Source: Trichomonas vaginalis G3 (Eukaryota > Parabasalia > Trichomonadida > Trichomonadidae). From it: 64,000 nt of DNA. The position numbers and the translations under genes are program-made. The DNA lies in NCBI RefSeq assembly GCF_026262505.1, contig NC_067204.1, positions 3,071,797 to 3,135,796 of the forward strand, read 5' to 3'. Every line of letters starts with the position of its first letter. Within the stretch, counting starts at the first letter, position 1. Positions 9,530-19,970 of the stretch are shown here, in pieces. Below the pieces are notes generated by a model. The model had not been told where the DNA came from. It saw nothing but the letters and a program-made list of their open reading frames with translations, and did no database searches.

Positions 9530-12121
9530 ATGTTGCTAACTCTCAAGTTTTTTGACAAGCAATCAGACTGCGAACTGAAACTCGAAGAGCCAGCAATTTT
9601 GGCATCATCAGGATGCGGATTTCTTTATACAATTGATAATGCAGGCAAAATTTCCCAAATTGATCATAATAAACACATTATTTCAGAAGAAACAACCTTA
9701 GATCAAGCAACACATATGCGTGCTGCCCAAGCATCGCAAGATGTTCTTGTTGCTTCTCCAATGGGAAACAATTATCAAATAGTTTTATTAAATTCTCTGA
9801 ATTTTATTGAAGGATCGCCAAAACCAGGACAACCATTTACACTTCCAATTAAAACAAAGGCCAATGATGCCTCCAATTTCACAACATCTGCAAATTTAAC
9901 TTATTTAGCATTTACGAATTCATTAAATGAAATACATATATTCAAATCACCCTATACAAACAGATCGAAATCCATCAATACCATTTATTTCACCGATCAA
10001 ATTACTAACTTGTTACTTACAGAATCCGGAATTTTGTATATCACAACAACCAAAGGAGTTTTCGGATACAACATCGCCTTAAAGCAACAAACACAAATGG
10101 AGAATGAAGGTGTTAAGCCAGGATTCGCCTTTCTCAACTCCCTCGACAATTTATTTTTATGTCGCGATAAAACAATTGTTTATTACAGTCCAAGTGGCAA
10201 CAGAATTACTCATGAACTCGAATTACCACCGATAAAAGTCGGTCCCGTTGGCAGATACTGTTATTCTGCAGCAAATGCCCAAATTTCAACATCTTTCTTA
10301 GTCATGGACCTCGAATATGGGCTTCTCGTGAACAGTCAGAACATTGGCAGCACAGTTACATTCGTAGATTACCAATGGGGATCATTAATTTCGATAACAA
10401 AATCAAATACGATCAAAATGTATCAAGAAATGAAATCTCAGCCGAAAATCGACTTGTTATGTAAGAATTTAAGGTTCGAAATGGCAATTAAAATGTCCAA
10501 ATCCTTTAATTTGGGATTATCATCAGAAGCAACGATTAATCAGCTTTATGCCGACTATTTATTCACACAGCATAACTACAATGCTGCTATAGATCACTAT
10601 ATCATGACAATTGGCTACACAGATCCAAGCCATGTCATAGCAAAATTTGTAGAGCCTCATCATGCGGAGCATTTAGCGAATTACTTAGTAAAATTACCTC
10701 GCGATATCATTACAAAGCAGCACACAACACTGCTGTTCAACTGCTACACGAAAATCCGAGCTACAGGAAAATTAGATGAAATTGTCAAGAATTTTGTTGA
10801 TTCTGCAAAGCGAAACGAAGAACCTAGCTTCGATGTCGAGACCGCTGTCGATGTGCTCAAGCGAAATGGCTACAAACAGCACGCATTGAGCTTGGCAAGC
10901 GCTTTTAAGTGCCATTCGCTTTACTTGTCACTTTTGGAAGAGGAACTTCCCGATTATGAAAAAATGTTGAATTATATGAAAGAAATTCCTGGTGAACAAA
11001 TACAAAGAAAATTGGTCCAATATGGTGCAGAAATCATTGATAATTCAGATGAAAAATTAAAAGAGCAATTAATCAACTTCTGCATACAGGCATGCACAGA
11101 AGGTATCAAGAATGAGCGAAGGGAAGGCAGTACCATCATCAAACCTGAAGATTTGGCCTTCGTTTTCTTAAATGATGATAAAAGTCACTTCACTTTCCTT
11201 TATAGGCTTCTTAACAACAACCCAGAGATACTTACAGAGAATTCCTGGAACGTTCTCGTAGAAATGTGCCTCAGAAGCGATCCTTCCAAGATAAAAGAGA
11301 TTTTGACACATAAAAGTGCGAAATACAACAATGAAGAGGCCTTAGTTTTCATGAACTCGTTCGGTATCGAAGATGGAAGAGACATTTTGTACGAAAAAAT
11401 GAAATTATATTCGATGATTTTACAACAATCTAAGCCAAATGACGTTTTATCGATCTGTTTGAAGTTCGGTGATGAAGATAAGACACTTTGGTATGACGGA
11501 TTGGTGAAATTATCAACTTCTTCCAACATTGATGAGAAAATTATCACAGATTTCGTAAAAGAAGTCAGCCAAAGGGATGTTATACCATTTATGACTATTT
11601 TACGAACACTCCAGAAGTCAGGAAGCCACAAATACAAAGTTGTTTTGCCTATTATCCAAAATACCTTCTTGAAAGAACAGAATTTTCTACTAAATGCCTC
11701 TAAAAAGATGAAAGAAAGCGAACAGAAGGAAGAGGAGAACAATAAAATCATCGAAAGGATCACAACAAAGAATTTCCAAGTAAAAAGAACGAGATGCGAG
11801 ATTTGTGGTCAAGACATTGATTCAGAAAGCAGACATTTCTTCTGTGGCCATTCATTCCATGAGAATTGTCTTGGAGATTCAACGGAATTTTGCATTAAAT
11901 GCAAATCAGAGTACGAAAAGATTGTTTCTTCAAAGATAGAAAGAATGGAGAGTGCCATGAGACAGAATGATGTCCAGAATGATAAAGGAAATGGTTTTGA
12001 GTTCCTTTTGAATGAAATTTCTAATTCTTTGTTTACTTCGTCTGTAGATAACGAAGACCAAGAGCAAAGTGAAAAGGCAATAGAAAGTCCAAAGGAGTTC
12101 CTTAGGAAACTTCAATATTAA
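9530..12121 (+). CDS. VPS11: Vps11, HOPS/CORVET tethering subunit with C-terminal RING
   Basis: 863 residues. Vps11 is a core subunit of the CORVET and HOPS complexes that tether endosomes and lysosome/vacuole membranes before fusion. Residues 1 to about 330 form the N-terminal beta-propeller, opening LLTLKFFDKQSD like the FNFF start of Vps11. The helical (clathrin-repeat-like) part contains the family signature YNAAIDHYIMTIGYTDPSHV and then TTLLFNCYTKI, which closely follow the yeast and human HYIxTIGxLEPSxVI and HTTLLLNCYTK segments. The C-terminus has a RING at about residues 756-795 (CEICGQ, CGHSFHENC, CIKC) after a charged coiled coil, then about 65 acidic residues. Vps18 also ends in a RING, but the signature above is specific to Vps11. 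No clear initiator is seen; a TCAAATCA lies just before the ATG. Confidence 0.9.
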   Translation: MLLTLKFFDKQSDCELKLEEPAILASSGCGFLYTIDNAGKISQIDHNKHIISEETTLDQATHMRAAQASQDVLVASPMGNNYQIVLLNSLNFIEGSPKPGQPFTLPIKTKANDASNFTTSANLTYLAFTNSLNEIHIFKSPYTNRSKSINTIYFTDQITNLLLTESGILYITTTKGVFGYNIALKQQTQMENEGVKPGFAFLNSLDNLFLCRDKTIVYYSPSGNRITHELELPPIKVGPVGRYCYSAANAQISTSFLVMDLEYGLLVNSQNIGSTVTFVDYQWGSLISITKSNTIKMYQEMKSQPKIDLLCKNLRFEMAIKMSKSFNLGLSSEATINQLYADYLFTQHNYNAAIDHYIMTIGYTDPSHVIAKFVEPHHAEHLANYLVKLPRDIITKQHTTLLFNCYTKIRATGKLDEIVKNFVDSAKRNEEPSFDVETAVDVLKRNGYKQHALSLASAFKCHSLYLSLLEEELPDYEKMLNYMKEIPGEQIQRKLVQYGAEIIDNSDEKLKEQLINFCIQACTEGIKNERREGSTIIKPEDLAFVFLNDDKSHFTFLYRLLNNNPEILTENSWNVLVEMCLRSDPSKIKEILTHKSAKYNNEEALVFMNSFGIEDGRDILYEKMKLYSMILQQSKPNDVLSICLKFGDEDKTLWYDGLVKLSTSSNIDEKIITDFVKEVSQRDVIPFMTILRTLQKSGSHKYKVVLPIIQNTFLKEQNFLLNASKKMKESEQKEEENNKIIERITTKNFQVKRTRCEICGQDIDSESRHFFCGHSFHENCLGDSTEFCIKCKSEYEKIVSSKIERMESAMRQNDVQNDKGNGFEFLLNEISNSLFTSSVDNEDQEQSEKAIESPKEFLRKLQY

Positions 12122-12678
12122 AAGTTTTTTTAGATCAGTTTATTTTGTTATAAAAAATATCAATTTTTTATTAAATTCAAACTATAAACAGCATTTGACT
12201 GCTATTTGTATTCAGAAATGAATCAATTTCTCATGAAACAAATTTTTTGAATTTAAATTTTGTTTATTTTGTAACTTTATGCGATAAACTTGCTAAGCCT
12301 AAACAGAATCTTAAAATTGATTCACATCATCTCGGAATTATAAACATTTAATCTTGTTATAATAATTTAACTTTTTTTTTAGAAATCAGAGAGCAATAAG
12401 ACATCCAAATTTTTATATAAGCATGGAACAAGTACAAGTGGCACATCGTCTATTATATTGATATGCTTCAATGAATTACATATTAGGATAGACGCCAAAT
12501 AATGAGGAAAATTTCATTCCAAAAAATACAGATTATATTTAAAACGATTGCATAATATATCATTATGAATTGCTAATATTGTGAGTGTGTTCAAACCTAT
12601 GCTAATATAATGGTTTTTATATGGAGTGAAAAAAAACGCAATAACTATTTTCTAAATAGATAAAAAAATGCAATTTAA
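12122..12678. other. Convergent intergenic spacer
   Basis: This spacer lies between the 3' ends of VPS11 and the minus-strand zinc protein. It is AT-rich and no gene is seen. The 3' processing signals of both genes must lie here. Confidence 0.5.
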
Positions 12679-13836
12679 TTATTTAGCATGAAGAGAACAA
12701 TATCCACCTTTGACACGAGGATTATCACATTTTTCTTTTAAGCAGCGATGAGTTGAACAATAATGAATTTTGTCATTATAAATTCCCTGCCTGCATAATC
12801 TACATTTGTGTTGAATGCAAAAATCACTTCCTTTCACTTTTTGATCATTGCATCGTTTGCACTTATGATCCTTGCAATATCTGCATTTATCAGCTACTTT
12901 ATTTTTGCATAATAAGCATTTGTGGACACTACAAAATTCGCATCTTTCAACAACACAATTGTTGCAGAGTTTGCATTTATGCTTTTTGCAAAAGCTGCAT
13001 CCATCAACTTTTTTATCTTGGCACATTGAACATTTATGAAGATCACAGTATTTAGAATTTTTGGAATGCAAATTTGTGCATTTATTATATTGGCAGAGGT
13101 CTGCTTTATTAACTGTTGGTTGTGATGCTTCGATCTTTGATTTATTAGAACTTGTGGGCTTGCTAGTAGATGATGTTGATTTCATCTTATTCAATGATGC
13201 TGATGATGATAGCAAGTCATCTTCTGATCTATTAGAACAAGCTGGTCTATGAGAAGTAGATGATTCGTCATCATATCTTGATCTATTAGAATAAACTGGT
13301 CTCCTTGGAGTAGTTTCTCTCTGAAAACTGAATGAATTTTGATTTTCATCATCATCTTCTTTGGCCTCCTCATAGTATTCATCTTCATCATCATCATTTT
13401 CAGATACATTTTCATCATCATTATCATCATTTGTTACTATTGTTATATTTCCATTAGCATCTTTGGTTATTTTTGTGCTTGAAGAAGTGAAACTGAACTG
13501 GCATGAATCGCTATTCATCATATTTCTAAATTGTGGTTGGCAATTCATCATTTGTTGTCCAAACATTTGCATCATTGGCATAAATCGATGCATGTATTCC
13601 TGCATATATTCTTGTTGGGCACTCATTAAACATTGTTTAAGTTTGCAAGTATCTTTTATATAACAAAAGCAATTGAATGTTACAGTTCCTATGCAATTCA
13701 ATCTATGATTTTTATGACAATAAATTGCACAATTTTCGCATATTGGATGCTGAGGATCACATTCAAGACAAACATATGCCTTTCCTTCACAGGGTGTTCT
13801 CCCATATTGCATGGCAGTACACATTGGGACATTCAT
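12679..13836 (-). CDS. UBR-like zinc finger protein with C-terminal Cys/His tandem repeats
   Basis: 385 residues. Residues 6-59 carry an ordered Cys/His set (CTAMQ, CEGKAYVCLECD, PICENCAIYCHKNHRLNC, NCFC) like the UBR box, a zinc fold that in N-recognins binds the N-terminus of degradation substrates. A Met- and Gln-rich stretch follows, then a long Asp/Glu-rich segment (about 140-168) and a Ser/Asn/Arg-rich linker. From about residue 250 to the end, roughly seven copies of a 17-20 residue unit follow the pattern CxxC-x6-8-CxxC/H-HKC, giving about 30 cysteines in 135 residues and predicting several zinc sites. There is no RING or HECT domain, so this is an adaptor or reader rather than a full ligase. 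I do not recognise the C-terminal repeat as a named family. Function is inferred only from the UBR-like box. Confidence 0.65.
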   Translation of the reverse strand: MNVPMCTAMQYGRTPCEGKAYVCLECDPQHPICENCAIYCHKNHRLNCIGTVTFNCFCYIKDTCKLKQCLMSAQQEYMQEYMHRFMPMMQMFGQQMMNCQPQFRNMMNSDSCQFSFTSSSTKITKDANGNITIVTNDDNDDENVSENDDDEDEYYEEAKEDDDENQNSFSFQRETTPRRPVYSNRSRYDDESSTSHRPACSNRSEDDLLSSSASLNKMKSTSSTSKPTSSNKSKIEASQPTVNKADLCQYNKCTNLHSKNSKYCDLHKCSMCQDKKVDGCSFCKKHKCKLCNNCVVERCEFCSVHKCLLCKNKVADKCRYCKDHKCKRCNDQKVKGSDFCIQHKCRLCRQGIYNDKIHYCSTHRCLKEKCDNPRVKGGYCSLHAK

Positions 13837-15353
13837 GAGACGATTTTGATTTTCCTCAAATTTATTTCAAAATGAGTAGGAATTTATAATCTCAAGTTGT
13901 GAAAAATAAAATTAATTGTCGAATAAAGCAAATCTTGAATTAAAACTTGACCCTGAAGATTTGCCATATTTTTGAACTAAAGTACTCACAAAATCTAGAT
14001 TGAGAGGCGGTCAATGACTTTTGAGGGGAAATTAACGCATGGAATTTAATATTATTTAGGTTGATATTCTTGCTTATTATTTCAGAAAAATCTTAAAATT
14101 TTCAATATGAAAATTGAAAGCAATTCAAAAAAATTGCTAACATGTAAATTTTAATATCCTATGCATAATTTCATATTTTGAACATTTTGTATTTTTGTTT
14201 AAAACTTAAAATTTTGCGAATTTAATATAATTTATAAAATATAATACGTATATATATTTAAAATACACTAAATTTAATTGTTAATTGACGTTTTTGGGAA
14301 TGAATTTTATCAAAACATGCCTGAATCCGAAAATTTGAAAGAACGAATTACACAATCATATATGTAGAATTCAAAATACAAACTTAAAGATTGTATACGT
14401 TTAAAATTATTCAGATTGTGTTTGATTTCCACTCATTCTGTTTCTTTTGAACTCTAACACTAACATTTCATGATGATTACATGATCCATTTATACATGGT
14501 TGAATTGTTCCAGATTCTACCAGAAAATCAATCCAAATTTCTCAATGCATTCATGTTGATTGGACAAAATTTAAAATTTATCAGCCTGTTTCCAGAGAAA
14601 CTCATATATTCCCTAATGAAATGTAATTTTTGCTACATTTATTTCAATCAAATTTCAAAAAATTGACTGCAGAGCTTGAAAAGGTGATGAATCATGTTGT
14701 TATTAGATGTACATATTAGATTTACTATTTCCAAAAAATGCTCAAATTTGAATAGTTTTTAGAAAATTTGGAATTACACTCCTTACATTATATATAATTA
14801 AATGTTTAAATTTTATTTATTTTTCCCTTTTAATTTTATAACGTGCTCTATCAAAACTAACCTCTCAATTGAAGGCCACAAAATCTAAGTAGTGAGGGTA
14901 CACAAATTTTGTATGGAGTACGGTTCAATTTTTGAGAGCCTCACTACTTAGATTTTGTGACTACCTTATTTGAAAGTAACTTGAGAGACTCAGAGATTCA
15001 CATTGGATATTTGTGCATCCTATAAAGAAGAGGACCACTGAAATTGCATATGTCACTTTTAATTTTCGACAAAACAAATAAAAACATTTTAATATGTATC
15101 TAAGAATCTACTATAGACCATATTTTAATATGTATCTAAGAATTCTATAACAATCATTATGACCACTCAGGAATGAACTTGCTATATTCAAATTTGGACT
15201 TTATTGAAATTTATCATGCTATTAAGTATAATCTTGGTCATAAAAGATGCTAATATTAGAATAATGAATTGAATATAAAACTATATGGAATATAAGACTA
15301 TATTAAGATCTTAACACAAACAAATCTTTTTAAAAAAAAAAAAAAAAAAAATG
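13837..15353. other. Long AT-rich spacer with palindromic repeat
   Basis: About 1.5 kb between two minus-strand genes. A 61-residue plus-strand frame near 14481 has no initiator or family resemblance and I leave it out. The region holds the inverted repeat at 14877-14959, two direct 21-bp copies (15087-15107 and 15123-15143) and a run of about 20 A at its end. Confidence 0.5.
14877..14959. repeat. Perfect 21-bp inverted repeat, 41-base loop
   Basis: Bases 14877-14897 (starting CACAAAATCTAAG) are the exact reverse complement of 14939-14959. Outer words CTCTCAA (near 14862) and TTGAGAG (near 14981) are also inverted, so the whole unit spans about 125 bp. This looks like a miniature inverted-repeat element or a transcribed hairpin. 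No target duplication is obvious. Confidence 0.7.
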
Positions 15354-16982
15354 TTATAAATCAGCATCAGTGAATTGAGAGTCATATGAAGAAGAAGATT
15401 GTTCAACATAAATAAATTCTTCTTCTAATTTCTCAGATTCGACCGAATCTTCAGAATTATCGGACGGAGGCGTTGCAGGAATCTGGTTATCATCCCATTC
15501 AGGGCTTTCCTGGAAGTCCTTTGGGAATCTTGCTCTTGCATTAGCTAATAAGATCGTTCTCAACATTTTTCTTGAGTTTATTAAGTCCAAGAAATCCTTT
15601 CTCCTCAATCTCCAACCATCAACAAACGTTACAGCCTTAATTGTCTTATCCTGTGGCTTTCCGAACATCAACTGTCTTTCGCCATCTACATAACCGCTAT
15701 CGACATTTAATGATGCCAAAGGAACATCATTTAATATCAATTGTATTATTCCGTGATTGAAAATCAGTAGATCAGGGACTTCTTCATCTTGTTCGCAGAT
15801 GATATCTCCTGGTAGATAAGTAAATGGCTGCATGGAATTCATAATCAACAAAAGGTATTTCTGACCAACTAAATAAAAAAGAGGCATTCCTGAAAATGTT
15901 CTTTGACAGAACTCCAGTTTTATGCCACTTTGTATGCCCTTGGGAAGAGGTGCAAGAAGAGCTCGCCAACTTGGTGCGCCGTGGTTTCGTTCCCATGATC
16001 CTTGGAAGTAGTTTTTTATGTGGTTTTTGTAAAGATCAGGAACCCCCTTAAATTTGAGAAATCTCTGCATGGCTTCGTACTGGGATAAAAATTTGGTACC
16101 CATTGGATCAGATAATGCATTAACCATGTTAGCAATTAATACAGATTGAAAAGTGACACCTGCGATTGTAATGAAGATGCAAACAATGACTTCTGGGGTA
16201 GATATTGGATGTATATCGCCATATCCAAGTGTAAGAATGGTCGTAAGGACGAAATAGATTGATGCAACATACATTTGGATTTGATTGTAATTTTGGTCTT
16301 TAAATTGAGTAATCCATGATTCATCTTTGTCGGCATATTTTCCTATGCTATATAATATGCATGCAAATACATGAATGATACATGATATAATAACAATCGG
16401 AGGAATTAAACTTGCGTAGCTTCTGTTGTAAAGTGTAGAGTCCATAATCAATTTGTATGATCTGTAGCATTGAGGTAATCGAAGTAATCTGTTTATTGAA
16501 AGATATAAATAAAGATTTGGATTTCCTTTGATAATTCCTATCCATCCTAAGGGTAATGAAGCTATGATGTGAATTACATAGAATGTGATACCGTAGTTCT
16601 TCAAAATCTCTTTCTTATCTGAAATCAAAATACCATTATGCAAAAAAGGAGTGTATAAAATGACAAAATTATCTGCAATTTGTACGACATCGAAAATAAA
16701 GAATACTGAGTATGTAGTAACTGATATGTTCCTGTCAAAGATCATTACAAAAGATAATTCAACAGGATAAAGTATTGAAATTATGAAAATAATGTACTCC
16801 CATATACGTCTTGTTACTGAGAAATATGACCACGCTCTTGTCTCGACTTTATCGTAGTTTGATGAAGGAATATATTCAGGAAATTGATTTTGATAAGCGG
16901 TAAGTTGGTTGATTGCTGGATCTGGTAATCTGTTCTTTGTGGAAAGAGGTCTTGGCATGGTCTCATAATTTCTTAAATTCAT
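15354..16982 (-). CDS. Voltage-gated-type K+ channel with cyclic nucleotide-binding domain
   Basis: 542 residues. Six membrane segments lie in the first 290 residues: S1 about 62-82, S2 about 90-110, S3 about 132-150, a weakly charged S4 (Arg/Lys at 165, 168, 174, 177), S5 about 192-212 and S6 about 263-288. The pore loop holds the selectivity filter TLGYGD (251-256), which marks K+ selectivity. After S6 a C-linker leads to a cyclic-nucleotide-binding-like beta roll at about 385-480 (YLPGDIICEQDEE, then LLIFNHGIIQL). This is the plan of EAG, KAT and CNG channels, which set membrane potential in the plasma membrane. The usual phosphate-binding FGE...RxA element is not obvious, so nucleotide binding is uncertain. 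The frame opens upstream through TTG; I use the ATG at 16982. It is divergent from the O-mannosyltransferase gene. Confidence 0.88.
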   Translation of the reverse strand: MNLRNYETMPRPLSTKNRLPDPAINQLTAYQNQFPEYIPSSNYDKVETRAWSYFSVTRRIWEYIIFIISILYPVELSFVMIFDRNISVTTYSVFFIFDVVQIADNFVILYTPFLHNGILISDKKEILKNYGITFYVIHIIASLPLGWIGIIKGNPNLYLYLSINRLLRLPQCYRSYKLIMDSTLYNRSYASLIPPIVIISCIIHVFACILYSIGKYADKDESWITQFKDQNYNQIQMYVASIYFVLTTILTLGYGDIHPISTPEVIVCIFITIAGVTFQSVLIANMVNALSDPMGTKFLSQYEAMQRFLKFKGVPDLYKNHIKNYFQGSWERNHGAPSWRALLAPLPKGIQSGIKLEFCQRTFSGMPLFYLVGQKYLLLIMNSMQPFTYLPGDIICEQDEEVPDLLIFNHGIIQLILNDVPLASLNVDSGYVDGERQLMFGKPQDKTIKAVTFVDGWRLRRKDFLDLINSRKMLRTILLANARARFPKDFQESPEWDDNQIPATPPSDNSEDSVESEKLEEEFIYVEQSSSSYDSQFTDADL

Positions 16983-17341
16983 TTTATTCAAGTTTGACGA
17001 TAGAAAAATTTAACTTTTATTTTTCTACATCGGAGAAGAGCACTTTTTTTTACACATCAGGAGAGATTATGCATTTAGCATATACGCACTCTGAAGATAT
17101 GTTTTTGATAGGTTGGGTTAGGATCTAGTCATGCATGAATCTTCGATATATTCTTTATTGACTTCTTTAGAGGTAAAATGCTGACAAAATTTATCGCTCT
17201 CTCATAAGTATAATAGTTTAATACTGAAACTATATTTATTACTATATTTTATTTTCTCTACTTATTATTCCGAATGTTCACAATTATTGAGTTAAATTTC
17301 TGTGTATCACGGAATAATTATAAAATATATTAAAATAATTT
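16983..17341. other. Divergent promoter spacer
   Basis: 359 bp between the starts of the channel gene (minus) and the mannosyltransferase gene (plus). Both promoters must lie here. I find no good TCA-Y-W initiator close to either ATG; TCAAA (channel side) and TCACG near 17308 are partial matches. Confidence 0.45.
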
Positions 17342-18790
17342 ATGAAATTCACATTAATCGATTCTATTTTTATTACGTTGATCTCAATTATTGCATTGTA
17401 TGCCCGACTGTATACAATAGCGCATCCAACAGTTGTTACCTTCGATGAAGTTCATTTTGGAAATTTCACAAAATGGTATATCAACAAAAGATTTCATTTT
17501 GATATCCACCCACCTTTGGGTAAAATGTTAATGGCATACATATCAAAAGCAAGTCAATATAAAGGAAATATCGATAGTTTTAATAATATTGGTACTGCAT
17601 TTAAAACAAATGAGACAGCTTACTTAAGTGTTCGTATTATTCCTGCGATATTCTCATCTTTTGTCTCTCCTTTATTATATACAGCGCTAAGAAATTTCGA
17701 AGTTAGCCCATTTACATCTTTTGCTTCAGTTTTTCTTGTAGCATTTGACTCATCCATGATTACAGAATCCAAATTTATTCTTTCTGATGGCATGTTACAC
17801 TTCTTTTCTGCACTTCACATTGAATGTTTCGCATTATTCATGCGTACTCAGAACAATTATCATGTGGTATTAGCAGGTATTACATTAGGATGTGCGTCTG
17901 CTTGCAAATATACCGCTTTAGGTTTAATCGCATTAGATGGCTTAGTTCAAGTAGCCTGGATCCTTGTAAAATGGCCATCAATCATAGATATCATATTACG
18001 AGCAGGTCTGATACTTGTTCCTACATTTTTTTCATTTGTTACGGTTTGGATTTTCCATTTCGCGCTTACTCCTTACCACGGACACAACAGTAACTACATT
18101 GACCAAGCAGACAGACATACCCTCATGGAACTTGACAATCCGAACACTTCTTATTGGGGAAATCGACTTACAAAATCTCCCCTCTTTTTACGTATAATTA
18201 AATGGAATATTGTCATGAATGCCATCAACATGAGATCAAACTGTCCACATCCTTGGTCCTCGTCACCTGAATATTGGCCTCTTCTAATGGATAAATATGT
18301 TATGTTTTATTCATCGGGAGAATATCGTCAAATCATGTGTTTTGGCCTACCCGTTAGTTATTGGTTCTCAGCAGCTAGTATTGTTCTAGCTATTCCCTTC
18401 TTATTCTTCAAACTTTCCGATTATCGAAATTTAATTTGGATTCTCGGATGGTCTGTTTCATTTTTCCCCTTCTTAAGAGTCCCAAGAACCATGTTCCACT
18501 ACCATTACTTGGTTCCTTTGATGTTCGCAACTCTAAATTACGGAACTCTCATTGAAAAGTCCCTGGAAAACCATTTGTTCATGAAGAGTTTTGTAAATCT
18601 CCTGACCATGGCCTCTGTTTTCTCATGCTACTTGTTTTTCAGCCCTTACATCTACGGAACACCTTGTCCTCAATGTGGAAACACAAGAAGCTGGGTTAAG
18701 GCATGGTCAAATGGTCCTGCACCGTCATTTAGTTACTACAATAAGCCAATGTACCATACAGCTCTACTTAAGGGATCTCTTCCTTTGTAA
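17342..18790 (+). CDS. Protein O-mannosyltransferase (PMT, GT39), short form
   Basis: 482 residues and many membrane spans. PMTs are ER-membrane enzymes that move mannose from dolichyl-phosphate mannose to Ser/Thr of secretory proteins. The first lumenal loop has the diagnostic FDEVHFGNF (34-42, with the catalytic DE pair) and DIHPPLGKML (54-63). The C-terminal third has the PMT four-helix region, ending around YIYGTPCPQCGN. Classical PMTs are about 750 residues with a lumenal MIR domain in the middle; here the transition from the N-terminal helices to the last four is direct, with only a short lumenal stretch (about 245-325), so the MIR domain seems absent. A shorter relative such as a POMT-like or bacterial-type PMT is the alternative. 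Conserved motifs and an open frame argue against a pseudogene. Confidence 0.88.
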   Translation: MKFTLIDSIFITLISIIALYARLYTIAHPTVVTFDEVHFGNFTKWYINKRFHFDIHPPLGKMLMAYISKASQYKGNIDSFNNIGTAFKTNETAYLSVRIIPAIFSSFVSPLLYTALRNFEVSPFTSFASVFLVAFDSSMITESKFILSDGMLHFFSALHIECFALFMRTQNNYHVVLAGITLGCASACKYTALGLIALDGLVQVAWILVKWPSIIDIILRAGLILVPTFFSFVTVWIFHFALTPYHGHNSNYIDQADRHTLMELDNPNTSYWGNRLTKSPLFLRIIKWNIVMNAINMRSNCPHPWSSSPEYWPLLMDKYVMFYSSGEYRQIMCFGLPVSYWFSAASIVLAIPFLFFKLSDYRNLIWILGWSVSFFPFLRVPRTMFHYHYLVPLMFATLNYGTLIEKSLENHLFMKSFVNLLTMASVFSCYLFFSPYIYGTPCPQCGNTRSWVKAWSNGPAPSFSYYNKPMYHTALLKGSLPL

Positions 18791-19036
18791 TTTATATATC
18801 TTTTGTCAATTTTTTTGTATTTATGTTTCTTTAATCGAATTAAAATAAATTTACTATAATTATCTTATTAATTACATCAAATTTCTTGAAATAAAATTTA
18901 TAAACTATCTGTTATGTGTAAATACTCAAGTAGTCAAGTATTATGAAGATATCATAATTTCTTTTGTAATTGTTCACTAAAAGCTATATTGAAAATATAA
19001 AAAAATCATTTAGAATCAAATTTGCACAACGCCAAG

Positions 19037-19378
19037 TTATAAGCTTGGGGCTTCAACTCCCATAACTTCACAAACCTCTTTAGCAATCTGAAGTCTAATC
19101 TTTCTAAGGCTCTCAAGAGGATTCTCCTCATCAATTTCAAGAGGTGGAAGTGTAGATGGTTCTGGAGCTGGACGAACAGCTTCAACTGTCTTGTTGATAA
19201 TATCTGAGAAGCGCTGGAATTGATCATCTGGTAGAAGGCCACGAAGATTTTCAATAAGGAGTAAACGCTTTGAGTTTCTTTCTTCGATCTGTTCATCAAA
19301 CTCGTGGATTGATTTCATTACGGAATCGATTTCTGCTTTGAGTTGGTCGAGTTCTTGCTGTTGTGCAGCGTCAGTCAT
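19037..19378 (-). CDS. Small coiled-coil hypothetical protein
   Basis: 113 residues. The first 45 residues form a strong heptad coiled coil (QELDQLKAEIDSVMKSIHEF then EERNSKRLLLIENL), followed by a short helix LPDDQFQRFSDIINKT, a Pro/Glu hinge PAPEPSTLPPLEIDEEN and a final helix. There is no signal peptide or membrane segment. The start is supported by an initiator 16 bases upstream. An overlapping frame on the same strand lacks these properties and is a shadow. The build suits a subunit of a larger complex, but I cannot name it. Confidence 0.7.
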   Translation of the reverse strand: MTDAAQQQELDQLKAEIDSVMKSIHEFDEQIEERNSKRLLLIENLRGLLPDDQFQRFSDIINKTVEAVRPAPEPSTLPPLEIDEENPLESLRKIRLQIAKEVCEVMGVEAPSL

Positions 19379-19390
19379 ATCTGTGGGTGT

Positions 19391-19396
19391 AAATGA
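19391..19396 (-). promoter_or_regulatory. Initiator TCATTT for the coiled-coil gene
   Basis: On the minus strand TCATTT matches TCA-Y-W, with the start A at 19394, 16 bases before the ATG at 19378. Confidence 0.65.
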
Positions 19397-19970
19397 AATC
19401 GATTATTTTCCTCTCAAAATAATTATTCCGTTTAAAAATATTTTTGGTGACGTTTCTTTATTAATTAAAGCCATGAAAATACTTTATTTGTCTTATGCTC
19501 AGCATGCTTATCCCTTATCATTGATGTATTGGCGCAAATTAAAATTCCGTTGCATCTGTAAATTTTAGGGGGTAAGTTTGAATAGTTTACATTGAAATAT
19601 ACAAAGAAGAAAGGGCAGATATCAGAGTTGCACCGTGCTTGGTAACATTTCCAATCTTTAAATAGTATCTGTAATTTGCAAAAAAAAAACTTTTTGGCGC
19701 AATATTTTTAATATTCTGGCATAACATATTAGCACTATTACATCATGTTGACTCTCATTCGAAATAAAACCGAAATTTAAGGCTCTATCTGCATAAATAT
19801 CTTTATCTTTTAATTTGAACATCGTATCATTTCATGCAATGCAATTATATTCACAGCATACTTTTGATTCTTGTTTACTCTTCAAATAACAAGTTATAAG
19901 AGCTTAATTATCTATAATCATTGAGAAAATTTGAGTCCATAAAAAATATCATTAAATTTCTATAAAGGTC
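19397..19970. other. Host spacer up to the Maverick left edge
   Basis: AT-rich and without a supported gene. Sequence character changes at about 19,970, where GC-rich hairpin DNA begins. I place the left edge of the element there, to within some tens of bases. Confidence 0.4.

Noticed and set aside
11200-11763. 187-residue minus-strand frame inside VPS11
   Set aside because: Antisense to conserved Vps11 coding sequence and without its own signal or similarity.
13061-13430. Small frames opposite or within the zinc-protein gene
   Set aside because: Low-complexity translations produced by the Asp/Glu and Ser codon runs of the real gene.
9-19970. tRNA or rRNA genes in the host part
   Set aside because: I looked for the GTTCRANNC arm with a matching acceptor stem and for rRNA words and found none convincing.
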